Source: Bryoerythrophyllum caledonicum (Eukaryota; Streptophyta; Bryopsida; Pottiales; Pottiaceae). Taken from it: DNA of 64,000 nt. This document shows positions 35,281 through 46,600 of this stretch, piece after piece. Position numbers and translations under genes: made by a program. The notes under the pieces were generated by a model. That model searched no databases. It was given only the letters and a program-made list of their open reading frames with translations, and was not told where the DNA came from. The stretch spans positions 12,839,218-12,903,217 of the forward strand of contig OZ020514.1 in the NCBI GenBank assembly GCA_963971425.1. The letters run 5' to 3'. Position 1 is the first letter of the stretch. Every line of letters begins with the position of its first letter.

Positions 35281-36314
35281 AAGAAGAAGAAAGGAAATGA
35301 GAAATTCAAATTAATCAAATGGAAGGCATTGGATGCTGTACGATTATTTGCTGAAGGAAGGCTAGAGTTGAATTTCGGAAAAGGGTGGAAAAATGGGACA
35401 TTTTAGATTTAATGGATGGAGCGTTGACTTTAGATCATGGTACGGTACTTGTTGTTGATAAGGAATCCAAGGAAATAGTACTTATTGTAAAATTCACACC
35501 ATTCCACACAATGAGCAGTACTGAGTTAGAGGATTTTCAGAGACTAACTACAAATTTCTCTAAAATTCATTGAAATGTTAGGGAAGTAAAATGTAATGGG
35601 GCCCACAAAGAGGGAAATGGTAAAATGTTTGCAGTAGGATGGCATTTAGTATAGGGATTAGTTGGGAAATCTTTATTATTTGGAAAATATGTTCCAAGTA
35701 CTTTATTGCAACGGCAAGAGGATGGAATTTCTGAATGGGTCCGTGATCAAGCGGAAATTAGTTGGATTGCTGGTTTTTATCAAAATCAATTTCAAAAGCT
35801 GTCACCTAGATTATTTCAGAAGACTACAAAAGAAGCATTGGAGGTACAAATTCCAAATTTTGGGGATTTAAAATATGATGACACTATGGGAGGTGCATTT
35901 GCTAGTAATTTAACATTTACCTTTGATGATTTCGATAACAAATTGCATAAAGATAGAGATCATGGTTCATATAGTTTTGGAATGTGGTTACCAACAATTA
36001 GAGATTTTGGGATATTAGCACCATTAGATATAGGATTTTACTGTGAAGGTGGAGATTTTTTTATAGCACCATACAAACTATGTATAAAGTTTTGTGATGG
36101 AGCTACAAAAATTATATGGAGGGCTAATAAAGATAAACATAAAACTTTTAATTCTACAAGTCCTAGTTTTACTCGTATTGGAAGTTCAATTCAAATTAGT
36201 GATAGATTGGTAAATCAGATTAAGAAATATCAAGAATTAAAATCTAGTATGGTAGATACTAGGAATTTAGTTCGAGGGGTGAGTAGAATGGTATCCGATT
36301 ACTACAAAAAATAA
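35280..36314 (+). pseudogene. TET/JBP-like 2OG-Fe(II) oxygenase, frame broken
   Basis: The intact 3' part (35706-36314, 202 codons) has FDNKLHKDRD with an HxD iron-binding pair (His at 35946, Asp at 35952), a KDKHKTF distal His (36138) and FTRIGSSIQIS with an Arg (36174) 12 residues later, where 2-oxoglutarate is bound. The wider pattern (HKDRD, FGMWLP, GGDFF, IIWRANKDKHKT, TRIGSSIQ) is that of the Tet-like 2OG-Fe(II) oxygenases common in fungi, relatives of enzymes that oxidise methylated bases in DNA. In the same frame upstream, 35385-35705 gives MFAVGWHLV and FGKYVPS, interrupted by TGA (35571-35573) and TAG (35652-35654), both explicable by C-to-T changes. A further frameshift lies near 35370. 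The catalytic half is undamaged. It lies inside the inner CACTA. Substrate unknown. Confidence 0.6.
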
Positions 36315-36349
36315 AGTTTTTGATTCATATTTTTATAACATTATTTGAT

Positions 36350-36880
36350 TTTTGTGATTTGTAAATTCGTGGGTTTGTGGGTTTGAAAACTGTAGATTTG
36401 TGAATTTATAGATTTTAGAATTTGTGGGTTTGAAGGTTTGTGAAGTTATAGGTTTTGTAGGTTCTAGGGTTTATGAATTTTTGGGTTATAGGGTTTATGA
36501 ATTTTTGGGTTATAGGGTTTATGAATTTTTGGGTTATAGGGTTTATGAATTTTTGGGTTATAGGGTTTATAGGTTTATGAATTTGTAGGTTTATGACTTT
36601 GTGGATTTTGTAGGTTTGTGAATTTGTGGGTTTAATAGTTTGTGAGTTTGTGGATTTATAAGTTTGTCGGTTTGTAGGTTTTGTGGGTTTGTGAATTTCT
36701 GAGTTTGTTGGTTTGTGGATTTTGTAGGCTTGTAAATTTGTGGGTTTAAAAATTGGTGGATTTGTAAATTTGTGGGTTTTAGGGTTTAGAGGTTTGTGGG
36801 TTTGTGGGTTTGTAGGTTTTATGGGTTTATGAATTTGTGGAATTATGGGTTTGTGAATTTGTGGGTTTAGGTGGACATGG
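36350..36880. repeat. G/T-rich telomere-like degenerate array
   Basis: Loose repeats of GGGTTTGTGGGTTTGTAGG type on the plus strand. The core has four near-identical 24-bp units starting GGGTTTATGAATTTTTGGGT at 36467, 36491, 36515 and 36539. Runs of TTTAGGG and TTTGGG kind recall plant telomere repeats, but the spacing is irregular. The Pro/Thr/Lys-rich minus-strand ORF across it is an artefact. Confidence 0.75.
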
Positions 36881-37162
36881 TGGTCTGCATGGTGGTGGTC
36901 ACCCATTCGTCCTTGTTGGAACTCAGATTTCATTGCTTGATTGCAACCCCTTGGACTTGCAAACTATCAGGGATCGTGCTCAAGAAGCTGCCACTGAAAG
37001 TTGGCATCACATTCAACCTTGTCGACCAAGCCATTCATCCCTAACCCGAAATGTTAGTCAACAGCATGATCATAGCTCTAATGTCGTCCCCCCCTTGAAT
37101 GCCAGCTGTAGATGCATCAGTTGTAGGTACCTTGAAGGGCGTCGCTTTCTATGACTACCCTT

Positions 37163-37215
37163 CTTTTTCTTTCTTTTTTGAGACAAGCAAAGGGAACCTT
37201 TACTGCAGATGGAAT
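37163..37215 (-). mobile_element. Tiny 5'-truncated retroposon
   Basis: ACTACCCTT occurs at 37154-37162 and again at 37216-37224. The 53 bases between, read on the minus strand, end in a long A-rich tail. A 9-bp duplication plus an A tail fits a severely 5'-truncated LINE or SINE insertion. Confidence 0.55.
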
Positions 37216-37419
37216 ACTACCCTTCCAACCACATTAATTGCCATGGAATTAGCTCTTTAGCATGCTTGGTAGGATCGGAATAAGAATATGAATGAGGTGG
37301 TTTTGAGAAGAAAAACTTTATTGAATCAGGTGGTTTCTCAAGAATATTCTAGGCAAACATTCACAATAGAAGGCTTTGCATCACGTCCCGATTGCGGTTG
37401 TCCAATTTAAAGAGGTTAA

Positions 37420-38556
37420 CCCTTAGACGTCAGAAGGTGATGATGGTGCCCACCGTATTCTACATGTATGGTGTCATATTTGAACATGATAAGGTTCAAA
37501 TTGATTGAAATGACTTTGGAATGAAAGATGTTAGTTGAAGATTCTTCAATCCAAAGGTGTTAGTCTTTGCGAAACTTTAATACATTTTTTTGTATTCTAT
37601 AGAGTAAAGTATGGTCTTGTGCATACCGTTCCCGATTGACATTTCATCCCTAGAGGACCATTTAACATAGGGGTGGACGATTTTGATTTTGGGCAGGTTC
37701 CTAAAATTCGGGAAAAAATATCTTTCTTTTGAAATTTTTATACTAGATTGTCCCTGATAAGAGCTTTGTGGAGGTATTTTTGTTATTTTTTTTGGTTTGA
37801 AAGTTAGTACCACTAAAAGTTAGAAATGGGGACTCTGAGCAACTCCTAAATTTTGCTAGAAGTTTCTATTGACATTAAGAGTTTTCATAAATGTAGAGGA
37901 TATTACCTTCTTTGAAGATGTCAAAAAAGATTTACTATCTTTAGTGTAAAAAAACATTTTAACTCAAGTCAAACATTTTTACATGTTTCGGGCCAGCGGC
38001 AAAAACCTTCATCTTTTCTACTAAAAACCTAGAGATCTTCATAGTTTTCACTTTATATTTTTTCAACATAAATATGTGATGAGAGCCTTCTTATTGACCG
38101 CTTGGATTATCATTTTATGACATATTAAGTTCACAATAAAATAAAACGTGATTGACAATTTTTGAACCTCCACTCCTTGGACACTTGTTTTGAATATGCT
38201 ACACTCCTTTACCTCTAAAATTGGTGCATATGAAACTAAAATCATGTTTAATTCAATGGTAATGGATTTAGACCTTGTGTAGTGCAAAAAATTGATACCA
38301 AGTGAAGTCAAAGTCTGTTGATCCAATGAAGGTTGGGAAGAAAATGAACCATTTGCTTGACTTCAAAACACTATAATCTTTCAATCCGTGGAGTCAAAGT
38401 TTTTGAAATTTTGTGAGTATGTTACTTAGTAAGTCTTAATTGAGATCCTACGGTCAAACCTATAAATGTAAGGTTTTGTTTCCTTCCTTACTCATTGCAC
38501 TAGAGCCAACTAATTTGAAGTGTTTTTGGTGTGAAATTGTCACAGTCCTTTAGGGG
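37420..38556. mobile_element. TTAA-flanked inverted-repeat element (cluster unit 1)
   Basis: Begins CCCTTAGACG after TTAA (37416-37419) and ends CCTTTAGGGG before TTAA (38557-38560). It contains a plus-orientation copy of the 600-bp dispersed repeat from about 37985. No coding capacity. Confidence 0.45.
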
Positions 38557-38567
38557 TTAAGGGTTAA

Positions 38568-39411
38568 CCCCTACAGGCCCATTTAACCATAGAGGATGTT
38601 TTTCATTTTGGGTTTGAAGTAGAGAAAAGGGTTCATCTTCTTCCATGCCATTACAAGATCAACATACTTTGACTTCACTTGGTGTCCAATTTTGCACTAT
38701 ACAAGGTCTAAATTCATTACCATCATGTTAAGTATGATTATATAAGTTTCTCTTCATACAGTCAAAATAAATTCTTGTCTTTAGTGAAAAATAGCATATT
38801 AACCCAAGTCAAACATTTTCACACATTGTCACTCATTCTCGGGCAAGGTACCAAAAAAACTTCTTCTTTTCTACATAAAACCTAGACATCTTCATATTTT
38901 TTACTTTTTATTTTTTCCACAACTATTTGTGGTGTAAAACTTTCTATTGACTATTCGGATTATCAATCTAAAACATATTAAGTTCACAAAAAATTAAAGA
39001 GTGACTTGGCAAATTTTGAACCTCCACTCCTTGCACACTTGTTTTGAATAGGCTACACCCCTCCTCTACCTCTAAAATATAGTGTATAAGGAACTAATAT
39101 CATGCTTATCAAGATGGTAATGGATTTAGACCTTGTGTAGTGGAAAAACTTGACACCAAGTGAAGTAAAAGTCTAATCCACAAAACGCAGGGAAGAAAAT
39201 AAACCATTTGCTTGACTTCAAATACTATAATCTTTCAATCCGTGAGTTCAAAGTTTATGAAATTCTATGTGTATGTTACTGAATAAGTCTTATTTGAGAT
39301 CCTACGGTCAAAACTAGAAATCAAAGTTTTTGTTTCCTTCTATATTCATTGCACTAGAATCCAACAATTTTGAAGTGTTTTTGGTGTGAAATTGTCACGG
39401 TACCTTAGGGG
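38568..39411. mobile_element. TTAA-flanked inverted-repeat element (cluster unit 2)
   Basis: Begins CCCCTACAGG after TTAA (38564-38567) and ends TACCTTAGGGG before TTAA (39412-39415). It carries another plus-orientation copy of the dispersed repeat from about 38825 and a short inverted piece before it. Confidence 0.45.
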
Positions 39412-39415
39412 TTAA

Positions 39416-40491
39416 CCCCTACATGACCATGACAATTTCACGCCCAAAACACCTCAAAACTACTTGTTTTAGTGCAACGAGTATGAAAGAAAAATAGAAC
39501 TTCTATTTCTAGTTTAAACCGTAGGATAACAATGAAGACTTATTAACCCCTAAGGTACCAAGGCAGTTTTACAACAAAAACACTTCAAAATTAATGGATT
39601 CTAGTGCAATGAATAAAGAAGGTAACAAAAACTTTTAGTTTTAGTTCTGACCGTAGGATCTCAATAAAGGCTTATTAAGTAATACATGTACAAAATTTTA
39701 TAAACTTTGACCGCACGGATTGAAAAATTATAGTGTTTGAAGTCAAGCAAATGGTTCATTTTCTTCCCTGCGTTTAGTGGATCAACAGACTTTGACTTCA
39801 GTTGGTGTCAAAACATTTCACTACACAGGGTCTAAATCTATTACCATCTTGTTAAGCATGATGTTAGCTCCTTACACACCAATTTTTAGAGGTAGAGACA
39901 GGGTGTAGCATATTCAAAACAAGTGTGCAAGGAGTCGAGGCTCGAAATTTGTTAATTCACACTTTAATTTTTTTTGAACTTAATATTTTTTCGATTGATA
40001 ATCAGAATGGTTAATAAGAAGGTTTACATTACATATTGTTGTGGAAAAAATAAAAAGTGAAAAATATGAAGATCTCTAGGTTTTATGTGGAAAATAAGAA
40101 GTTTTTTTGGTACCTTGCCCGACAATGAGTGACAATGTGTGAAAATGTTTGACTTAAGTTGGTATTCTATTTTTCACTAAAGACAAGAACTTTTTTTTGA
40201 CAACATGAAGGGAAATAATATTACTTGCGAGTACTGAAAATCTCACTTTCAATAGAGTGTCCTATCAAAAGTTTTTGGAGGTGCCCGAGGTGCCCGCCCT
40301 CTCCATTTGAAATTAAAAACCCTATAACTATTTCATCAAATGTCCAATTTAGGAAAAAATTGTTTTCCCATTATGGTCTTGGTAATGCCCTTCTATGGTA
40401 AGAATTTCAAAGATGAATGTTTGAAATTGACAGCATAGGAACCTGACCGAATTTTCAAAAAGCCCGTTTTGGACACTTGGTCCTTTAGGGG
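39416..40491. mobile_element. TTAA-flanked inverted-repeat element (cluster unit 3)
   Basis: Begins CCCCTACATG after the shared TTAA at 39412-39415 and ends CCTTTAGGGG before TTAA (40492-40495). Its internal repeat copy is in minus orientation, opposite to units 1 and 2. Further minus-orientation copies follow at about 40500-40960, 41330-41500 and 41500-41815. Confidence 0.45.
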
Positions 40492-43250
40492 TTAAGTGAC
40501 CAGTCAGAGAATTCCATAAACTTTGACGGCATGAATTGAAAGATTATAGTGTTTAAAGTAGAAAAATGATTCATTTTCTTCCTGCATTTAGTGGAGCGGT
40601 TGACTTTGACTGCACTTGGTGTCAAATGTTTGCACTACACAAGGTCTAAATTCATTACCATCATCTTAAGCATGATATTAGTTCCTTGTACACCAATTTT
40701 TAGAGGAAAAATTTGGGTGTAGCATATTCAAACAAAATTGTGCAAGGAATGGAGGTTAAAAAATTGACAATTCATGTTTAATTTTATTGTGAACATAACA
40801 TGTTTTAGAATGAAAATCCATATGGCCAATACGAAGGTTTACACCAAATAATGCCATAGGGAAAATAAAAAGTAGAAAGTATGTAGATCTCTAAGTTCTA
40901 TGTGGAAAGGAAGAAGATTTAAGGTACCTTGCCCGACAATGTGCAATGAAGCATGAAAATGTTTGACTTGGATTAATATGCTATTTCACTAAAGAAAAAT
41001 ATTTTTCTTTGAAAACACCAAAGGTGATAATATTACTTACCAGTATTTAAAATCTCACATTTGATAGAGTGTCCTATCACAAGTTTTTAGGGCTGCCTCA
41101 CATGCCTGTTCTCCCCATTTGAACTTCAAAACCCTATATCCTTTTCATTTAATGTTGGATCAAGGAAAAAATTAGATTTATACAAAAGATTTTAGTAGTG
41201 TCCATCTACAAAAAGATGTTTAAAAAAAGAATGTTATTATTGACCTAGTAGGAACCTGCCCAAACCTTAAAGAGTCCCTCAAGGGGACTCTTGGTAATTT
41301 AGGGATTAAGTAACTTACAAACAAAAATTTCATAAACTTTGATCGCATGGATCATAAGATTATAGTGGTTGAAGTAGAAGAAATGGTTTATATTCATCCC
41401 TGTTCTGAGTGGATCAACAGACTTTGACTTCACTTGGTGTAAATTTTTTGCACTATACAAGGTCTAAAATTTATATCATCATGTTGATCATGGTATTAAC
41501 CCATAAAGGCCCAAGGCATTTTGACACCAAAAACACTTCAAAATTGCTCGTTCAAGTTCAATGAGTAAAGAGGGAAATAAAGACTTTTATTTCTACATCT
41601 AATTGTAGGATCTAAATTAAAGCTCACTAAGTAAGGTTCTCTCAAAATTTCATAAACTTAGACCTCATAGATTGAAATATTACAGTGTGTAAAAGTGGAA
41701 AAATAGTTCATTTTCTTCCCTGCGTTGAGTGGATCAACAAACTTTGACTTCACTTGGTTTGAAAATTTTCACTACACAAGGTCTAGATTCTTTACCATCT
41801 TTTTACGCACAAAGTTCAGTCCTAAAACCCCCAAAGACAACTTCAAGCTTTTACATTTTTTTTCTTAAGACCTGGGGCAATTTTAAAAGACCCAGAAATA
41901 TTGAAATATTCACTATTTTTACTATTGACTAAACGGAAGACCACTGTTTAATTTTCCAATTTGTTTCTAATCACTCTTATAATTTCTCTAACGGCCCAAG
42001 AGCACTCATGCATTCCTATTTTACTTTTGATAACCTTTTAAGTTTCCAAACATATAAAAAGAACTTCAATGTTTCCCAATTATTTCTTCAATGGGTTTCA
42101 ATTTAATTAACATCCAATAAGCACTCACACATTTTAATTGATTTTACCATCTTAAGATGTAAGAAACACTTGAATACCAATTGAAGCATTTCTTATGTTT
42201 CTTATTGACTCTTTTAAGTTTTTCCTTAACCAAAGATCACTTATTCATTATCCATTTTCATTTCAATCACTCTTGCAATTTTCATAGAAGCCCAAGACGA
42301 ATTTCTCCAAGACAATTTTACATTTTTTTTAAAAACAATCTATCTAGTTTTCCTAAACTTAAAGACCACGTTCATCTTTCTCATTTTTTTCTCCAATTTT
42401 GCAATTTTTTAACAACCACTCAAACATTTGCCACTAAGTTCATGAATTTAAAGAATGAATTCCTAGAGCTCTTATCCTAACAAGCATGCTCTGTAACATT
42501 ATTTAAATTAATGAGCAAATAATCCCCATTTTTGTTAATCACTCTTAGAATTTGAAACACCCCAAAACCATTCACACCTTCTCCATTTTTTTTCCACTTT
42601 CATAATTATTTAACAACCCAAGACCACTCAAAAATTAGCCATTTTTTGGAACTCATTCTTCTAAAAAAATGAATTTAAAGAATGAATACTAGAATTACTA
42701 TATTAACAAGCATGTCTGTGATCCAATTTAAATTAATGAGCAAAAAATCCCATATTTAATCAACTTAAAAATATTATGCATACAAAATATATGTAACATG
42801 TGCATTTAAGTTGAGCCACTAATAAATTTTTAGTTTTATGTGTTTCTGTAAGTCCATCAAAATAATTTATCCCATGTAAGCAAAGGCGATGTTTTCATAC
42901 AAATAAGTATTGCCTATCTATGTAGAGGAGCTCCCATTTTGCTCAATTTTTTTGCTTCCGGGCAGCGGACTGCAGTCATCTCAGAGTGAAAATGAATGCA
43001 AGTGGCTGATGTGGACCTCCCGCATTTTCTATGACGTTGCACTCAATCGTGACCATGTTGTTGCTGACGTCCTCCAAAACGTGTCTATCCACGGTGACAT
43101 CTGGGCATTTCATCTTTAACAGGGACACGTTTCATGCAACGTCAAAAAAATTTCAGGTATTGCGGCTGGTGTCTGACAAACGTCAGAAGTCTCAGAAAAC
43201 ACGGCACGTTGCAGAATTGATGCCACCTAAAACGCGGTTTTCTTATAGTG

Positions 43251-43253
43251 AAT
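43251..43253. other. Target site duplication AAT (right), inner CACTA
   Basis: AAT follows CTTATAGTG and matches 22051-22053. Confidence 0.75.
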
Positions 43254-43608
43254 CCACGGAGCATATGCATCAAATACTCATACGTGGAAGTGACCATCCC
43301 ACCAGACATCCAAAGATAAGCGTCAATGGTACTGGACAACATCGACTTCAACATACTCACCGTCACCAAATCATTGCGGCTGATGGACAATTCGACATCA
43401 ACCTCAGCATGGAGACGGTCCATTTCGATCCAAAGTTTGGTTCAGTATACAAAGTTATCCAACTACTTCGTGCAGTGTTGTTACTTGCCGGAACATGTTA
43501 TACTTAGTATTTACAAATGAACATGATGTCCGTTCATTGCATTTTTTGTAATACAATCTATAATGCTGACAAGGATTTGCAAACTGGGAAAAAATCGAGA
43601 TCCATTCG

Positions 43609-46600
43609 TCATTCTTCATGTTGAGTAGCTTGTTGTTGTGCAGTGTCGGTTTTTGCTGTCACGTAGCTACCGCCCTCAGTAGCTGGCCTTCTTTCGGGCT
43701 CAGTTTCCAACATGACAGGATGTAGGCCACCAAAGTCCTCGTCATTGCCGACGTCAACCATGGTGGGGGCGGGCTGTGAAAGTTGCAATGGCTGACACCG
43801 ACCCCTGACATCTGTTCGGGACACTATCTTCCATCCCTGTCTCGTCGGATCATCAGAGAAGAATACCTGTTGGCAATGCAATGGAAATGCACATGAATTG
43901 GCATGCACCCTCCCATCCATATGGTTGAAGTTTGCCACGGTGAATCCATATTTATCCCGCTCAATGTTTGGGTGTCGAGCATCCCGTGATGCCTTGACCC
44001 AATCGCACACAAGTACTGTGGTGCAGTGATTTCCGTAATCCAGCTCCAATATTTCTTCTATGTAGCCCACATACTCTTCGGTTCTTTCTATTGGCCTACC
44101 ATTGCGAATCCCCCAACGAAGCTGTTCTGTGAAAGTGGCTACCACACACGAGTCGCGAGTGACAAGCCCATCTTCGGAGCTCCAAACACGCAAATGCATC
44201 CCAAATGCGTGCATGAGCCGGTGTGTGGTAGCATATCGCTCCGGTGGTTGGGAGTAGTGTATGACGTCGTCGTCAAAATCTTGGCCAGCACGCTACGCAT
44301 CTCTCACCCGTGCCCTCAACCAGTCTGCAAAAATGGGCAACTCGCTCAGTTCAGGGGGATACCGACATGGTGCGGAAGGGTTACAACGACGTGCTTGTAC
44401 TCGGTATGCCTCTCGATCTTGCCAATTGCGTCCTTTGGCAACAATGTATGCCCTGTTTGACAATAGAGAACTTCCGTTGTTAGACAAGTTGTGCGATTTA
44501 TTACAGTAGAGGAAGTACACATCATGTTACTAAAGACGTTCAATCAAGCGTTAGATTCAGCAAGGTATATTTGTGTCGATGTCACGTCGGACATGGGTTT
44601 AGTTATGGATAAAAAACATAGCTGTTCTGCGAGATGTCCGTCGAAACATCGGCGTTGACTTCTAGCTGTCGAATGGGTACCACAGCATGACTCAAATGAA
44701 CATGGCAGGCTACATAAGCACGGCAACCCTCACGTTCTATATGGAAGGTAAAGGGACTCACTCTTGCCAAGGTTCTACGCACGGCGCGTTGTCGATGACG
44801 AATGCATGTGCGTGAACGCGCATCTCATTAGACATCTTGCGCTTCGTGTGCTCGTTTCCGGTCAAGATTTCGTCATTCATGGCTGGCTCTTCCGTGGGGT
44901 CCCATACACGGTGCGTTGTTGCTTTGTATTATTTCATATACTCCGTGCAAAACCCAAGCGTGTCCTCCATACGATACCCTTCAGCTATGCTCCATTCTGG
45001 ATGGGCTAAGGTCCTCACATAATCTTTCAAGGTCTTCATGTACCTCTCAATTGGATACATCCACCTGCAGTGGACAGGCCCACATATGAAAAGTTGCTCA
45101 ACAAGGTGTACTGGGAGATGCGTCATGACGTTCAGAAATGTTGGCGGAAACTCCTTCTCCAACACGCATGTTGCCATAATCACGTTTTGCATCATACTGT
45201 TCTTGTCGTCTTCTCGAATTTCTTTCTGGCAAATTTTCTGGAAGACTCTACTGATTTTTATGATTGCTATGTGTACATCCTCGTCCAACAGATTCCGATC
45301 AGCCACCGGGAGTATCTACAAATCGGGAAAATCCAAAGCACAGTCACGGGTTACACTTTTGAGGCGCTCTGAAACATGCTTGTGACAACATAGGTTATCC
45401 CTGTTGAAAGCATCACTGTTTGCAATAACATGTAGAAAATGATATGTCTCTCATGAGATGTAATGTTGAGCATCTATCGAAACGTCTAGACATAACGAAC
45501 GGTGTTTTCTATGACATCCACCATCACACCATGATGTGGTGGTTGACATGGACACAAAGTTATGAGAATCATATTATTCAGGGAGTGCTGGGAGCCAATT
45601 TTGATATTGCTTTTTTGAGCTTTATGTCAATACCTGCTGCATGAGGACATGATAGTCGTGGGTCTTCATGTACTGCAATTTCCTGTCCTTCAGCCGCTTG
45701 TGAATTGACCTGACGTAATTTGTAGGAGTGCGGATATCTGACACTATGTGCACAAACTCCTTCCGCTCGTCAGGCTTCAATATGTACGGCGCATGTGGCA
45801 TATAGTACTCATCGGTCCGGCGTCGTGGAGGCTGCAACCAAACCTCTTGCCGCATTCTCAAGTCCTCCATATCTTGACGGCTTACTGGACTGTCGTTCAT
45901 ACCAAACAGCGTCTTCAATACATTCTCGCACAAATTCTTCTCACAGTGCATGACATCTAGGACATGTCGGACCTTCAAATGCTGCGAGAAAAACAATGGA
46001 TTCTGGTTAGAAGTGAAATTGAGTTGTCCACATACTTTGACGTTGACCGGCGGTTCCAAGGCTTGACGAAACACAACTATATGATCTGTCAATTTCACTG
46101 ATGTCTGCGGAAATGTCCACTATGACACGGCACGTATCAATAACAATGTTCATTTCAATGACTGAAGAGATGTGCCGACGTCCAGAAGAACAACAGATGA
46201 AATGTTAGTCAAGTTACCTGCCAGTATGGAAGTTCGAAGAGAGCGCTCAATCTTTTCACGCCTGTTGTATGCACTGGATCATGTTTCCCATCTTCTTTGC
46301 CACCCAAATCCAGGTATGATTGTCGCCACGTAGCATTCCTAATCACGTCCACCCCAGATACTACAGGAGGTTTTGCCCGGTACTCAGACTGGCCATTAAA
46401 CCTCTTGTTTCTGCGATATGGATGGTGATGAGCTAGATACCTGCAGATTCCTCCATACACAATCTTTGAACCTCTCGTGGTTCGATCTGGTAGCAGCTCA
46501 CCCATCTTTGCCATCCTCGCCTCCGTCAAAGGGCCACAACAAGGACAACCTTTGTAACCCTTGCAACATAAGCCTGAGATGAGGCCATACGCTGGAAAAT

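Larger units (their letters stand above)
22054..43250. mobile_element. Nested inner CACTA transposon, 21.2 kb, with captured genes
   Basis: The left terminus reads CACTATAAGAAACCCGCG and the right terminus, on the other strand, CACTATAAGAAAACCGCG. The flanks are AAT at 22051-22053 and AAT at 43251-43253, a perfect 3-bp duplication. Its ends differ from those of the outer element (GCGTC/TTA rather than GTGATTTTTG), so it is a separate insertion. Only remnants of transposase genes remain (about 23.2-24.7 kb). The rest is cargo: STE20-like and CDC6 exons, a TET-like oxygenase, and repeat clusters. Confidence 0.85.
37225..43250. other. Right arm of inner CACTA: repeat cluster, no gene
   Basis: No gene is recognised. 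From 37420 to about 41815 there are successive TTAA-bounded elements and inverted copies of a 600-bp repeat. From 41815 to 42880 the sequence is AT-rich and featureless. The last 350 bases (42900-43250) carry the GACGT/ACGTC motifs of a CACTA end. Confidence 0.6.

Noticed and set aside
36415-36933. 172-codon minus-strand ORF with repeated INPITQKF units
   Set aside because: It is a translation of the 24-bp and G/T-rich tandem array, so the protein repeat only mirrors the DNA repeat.
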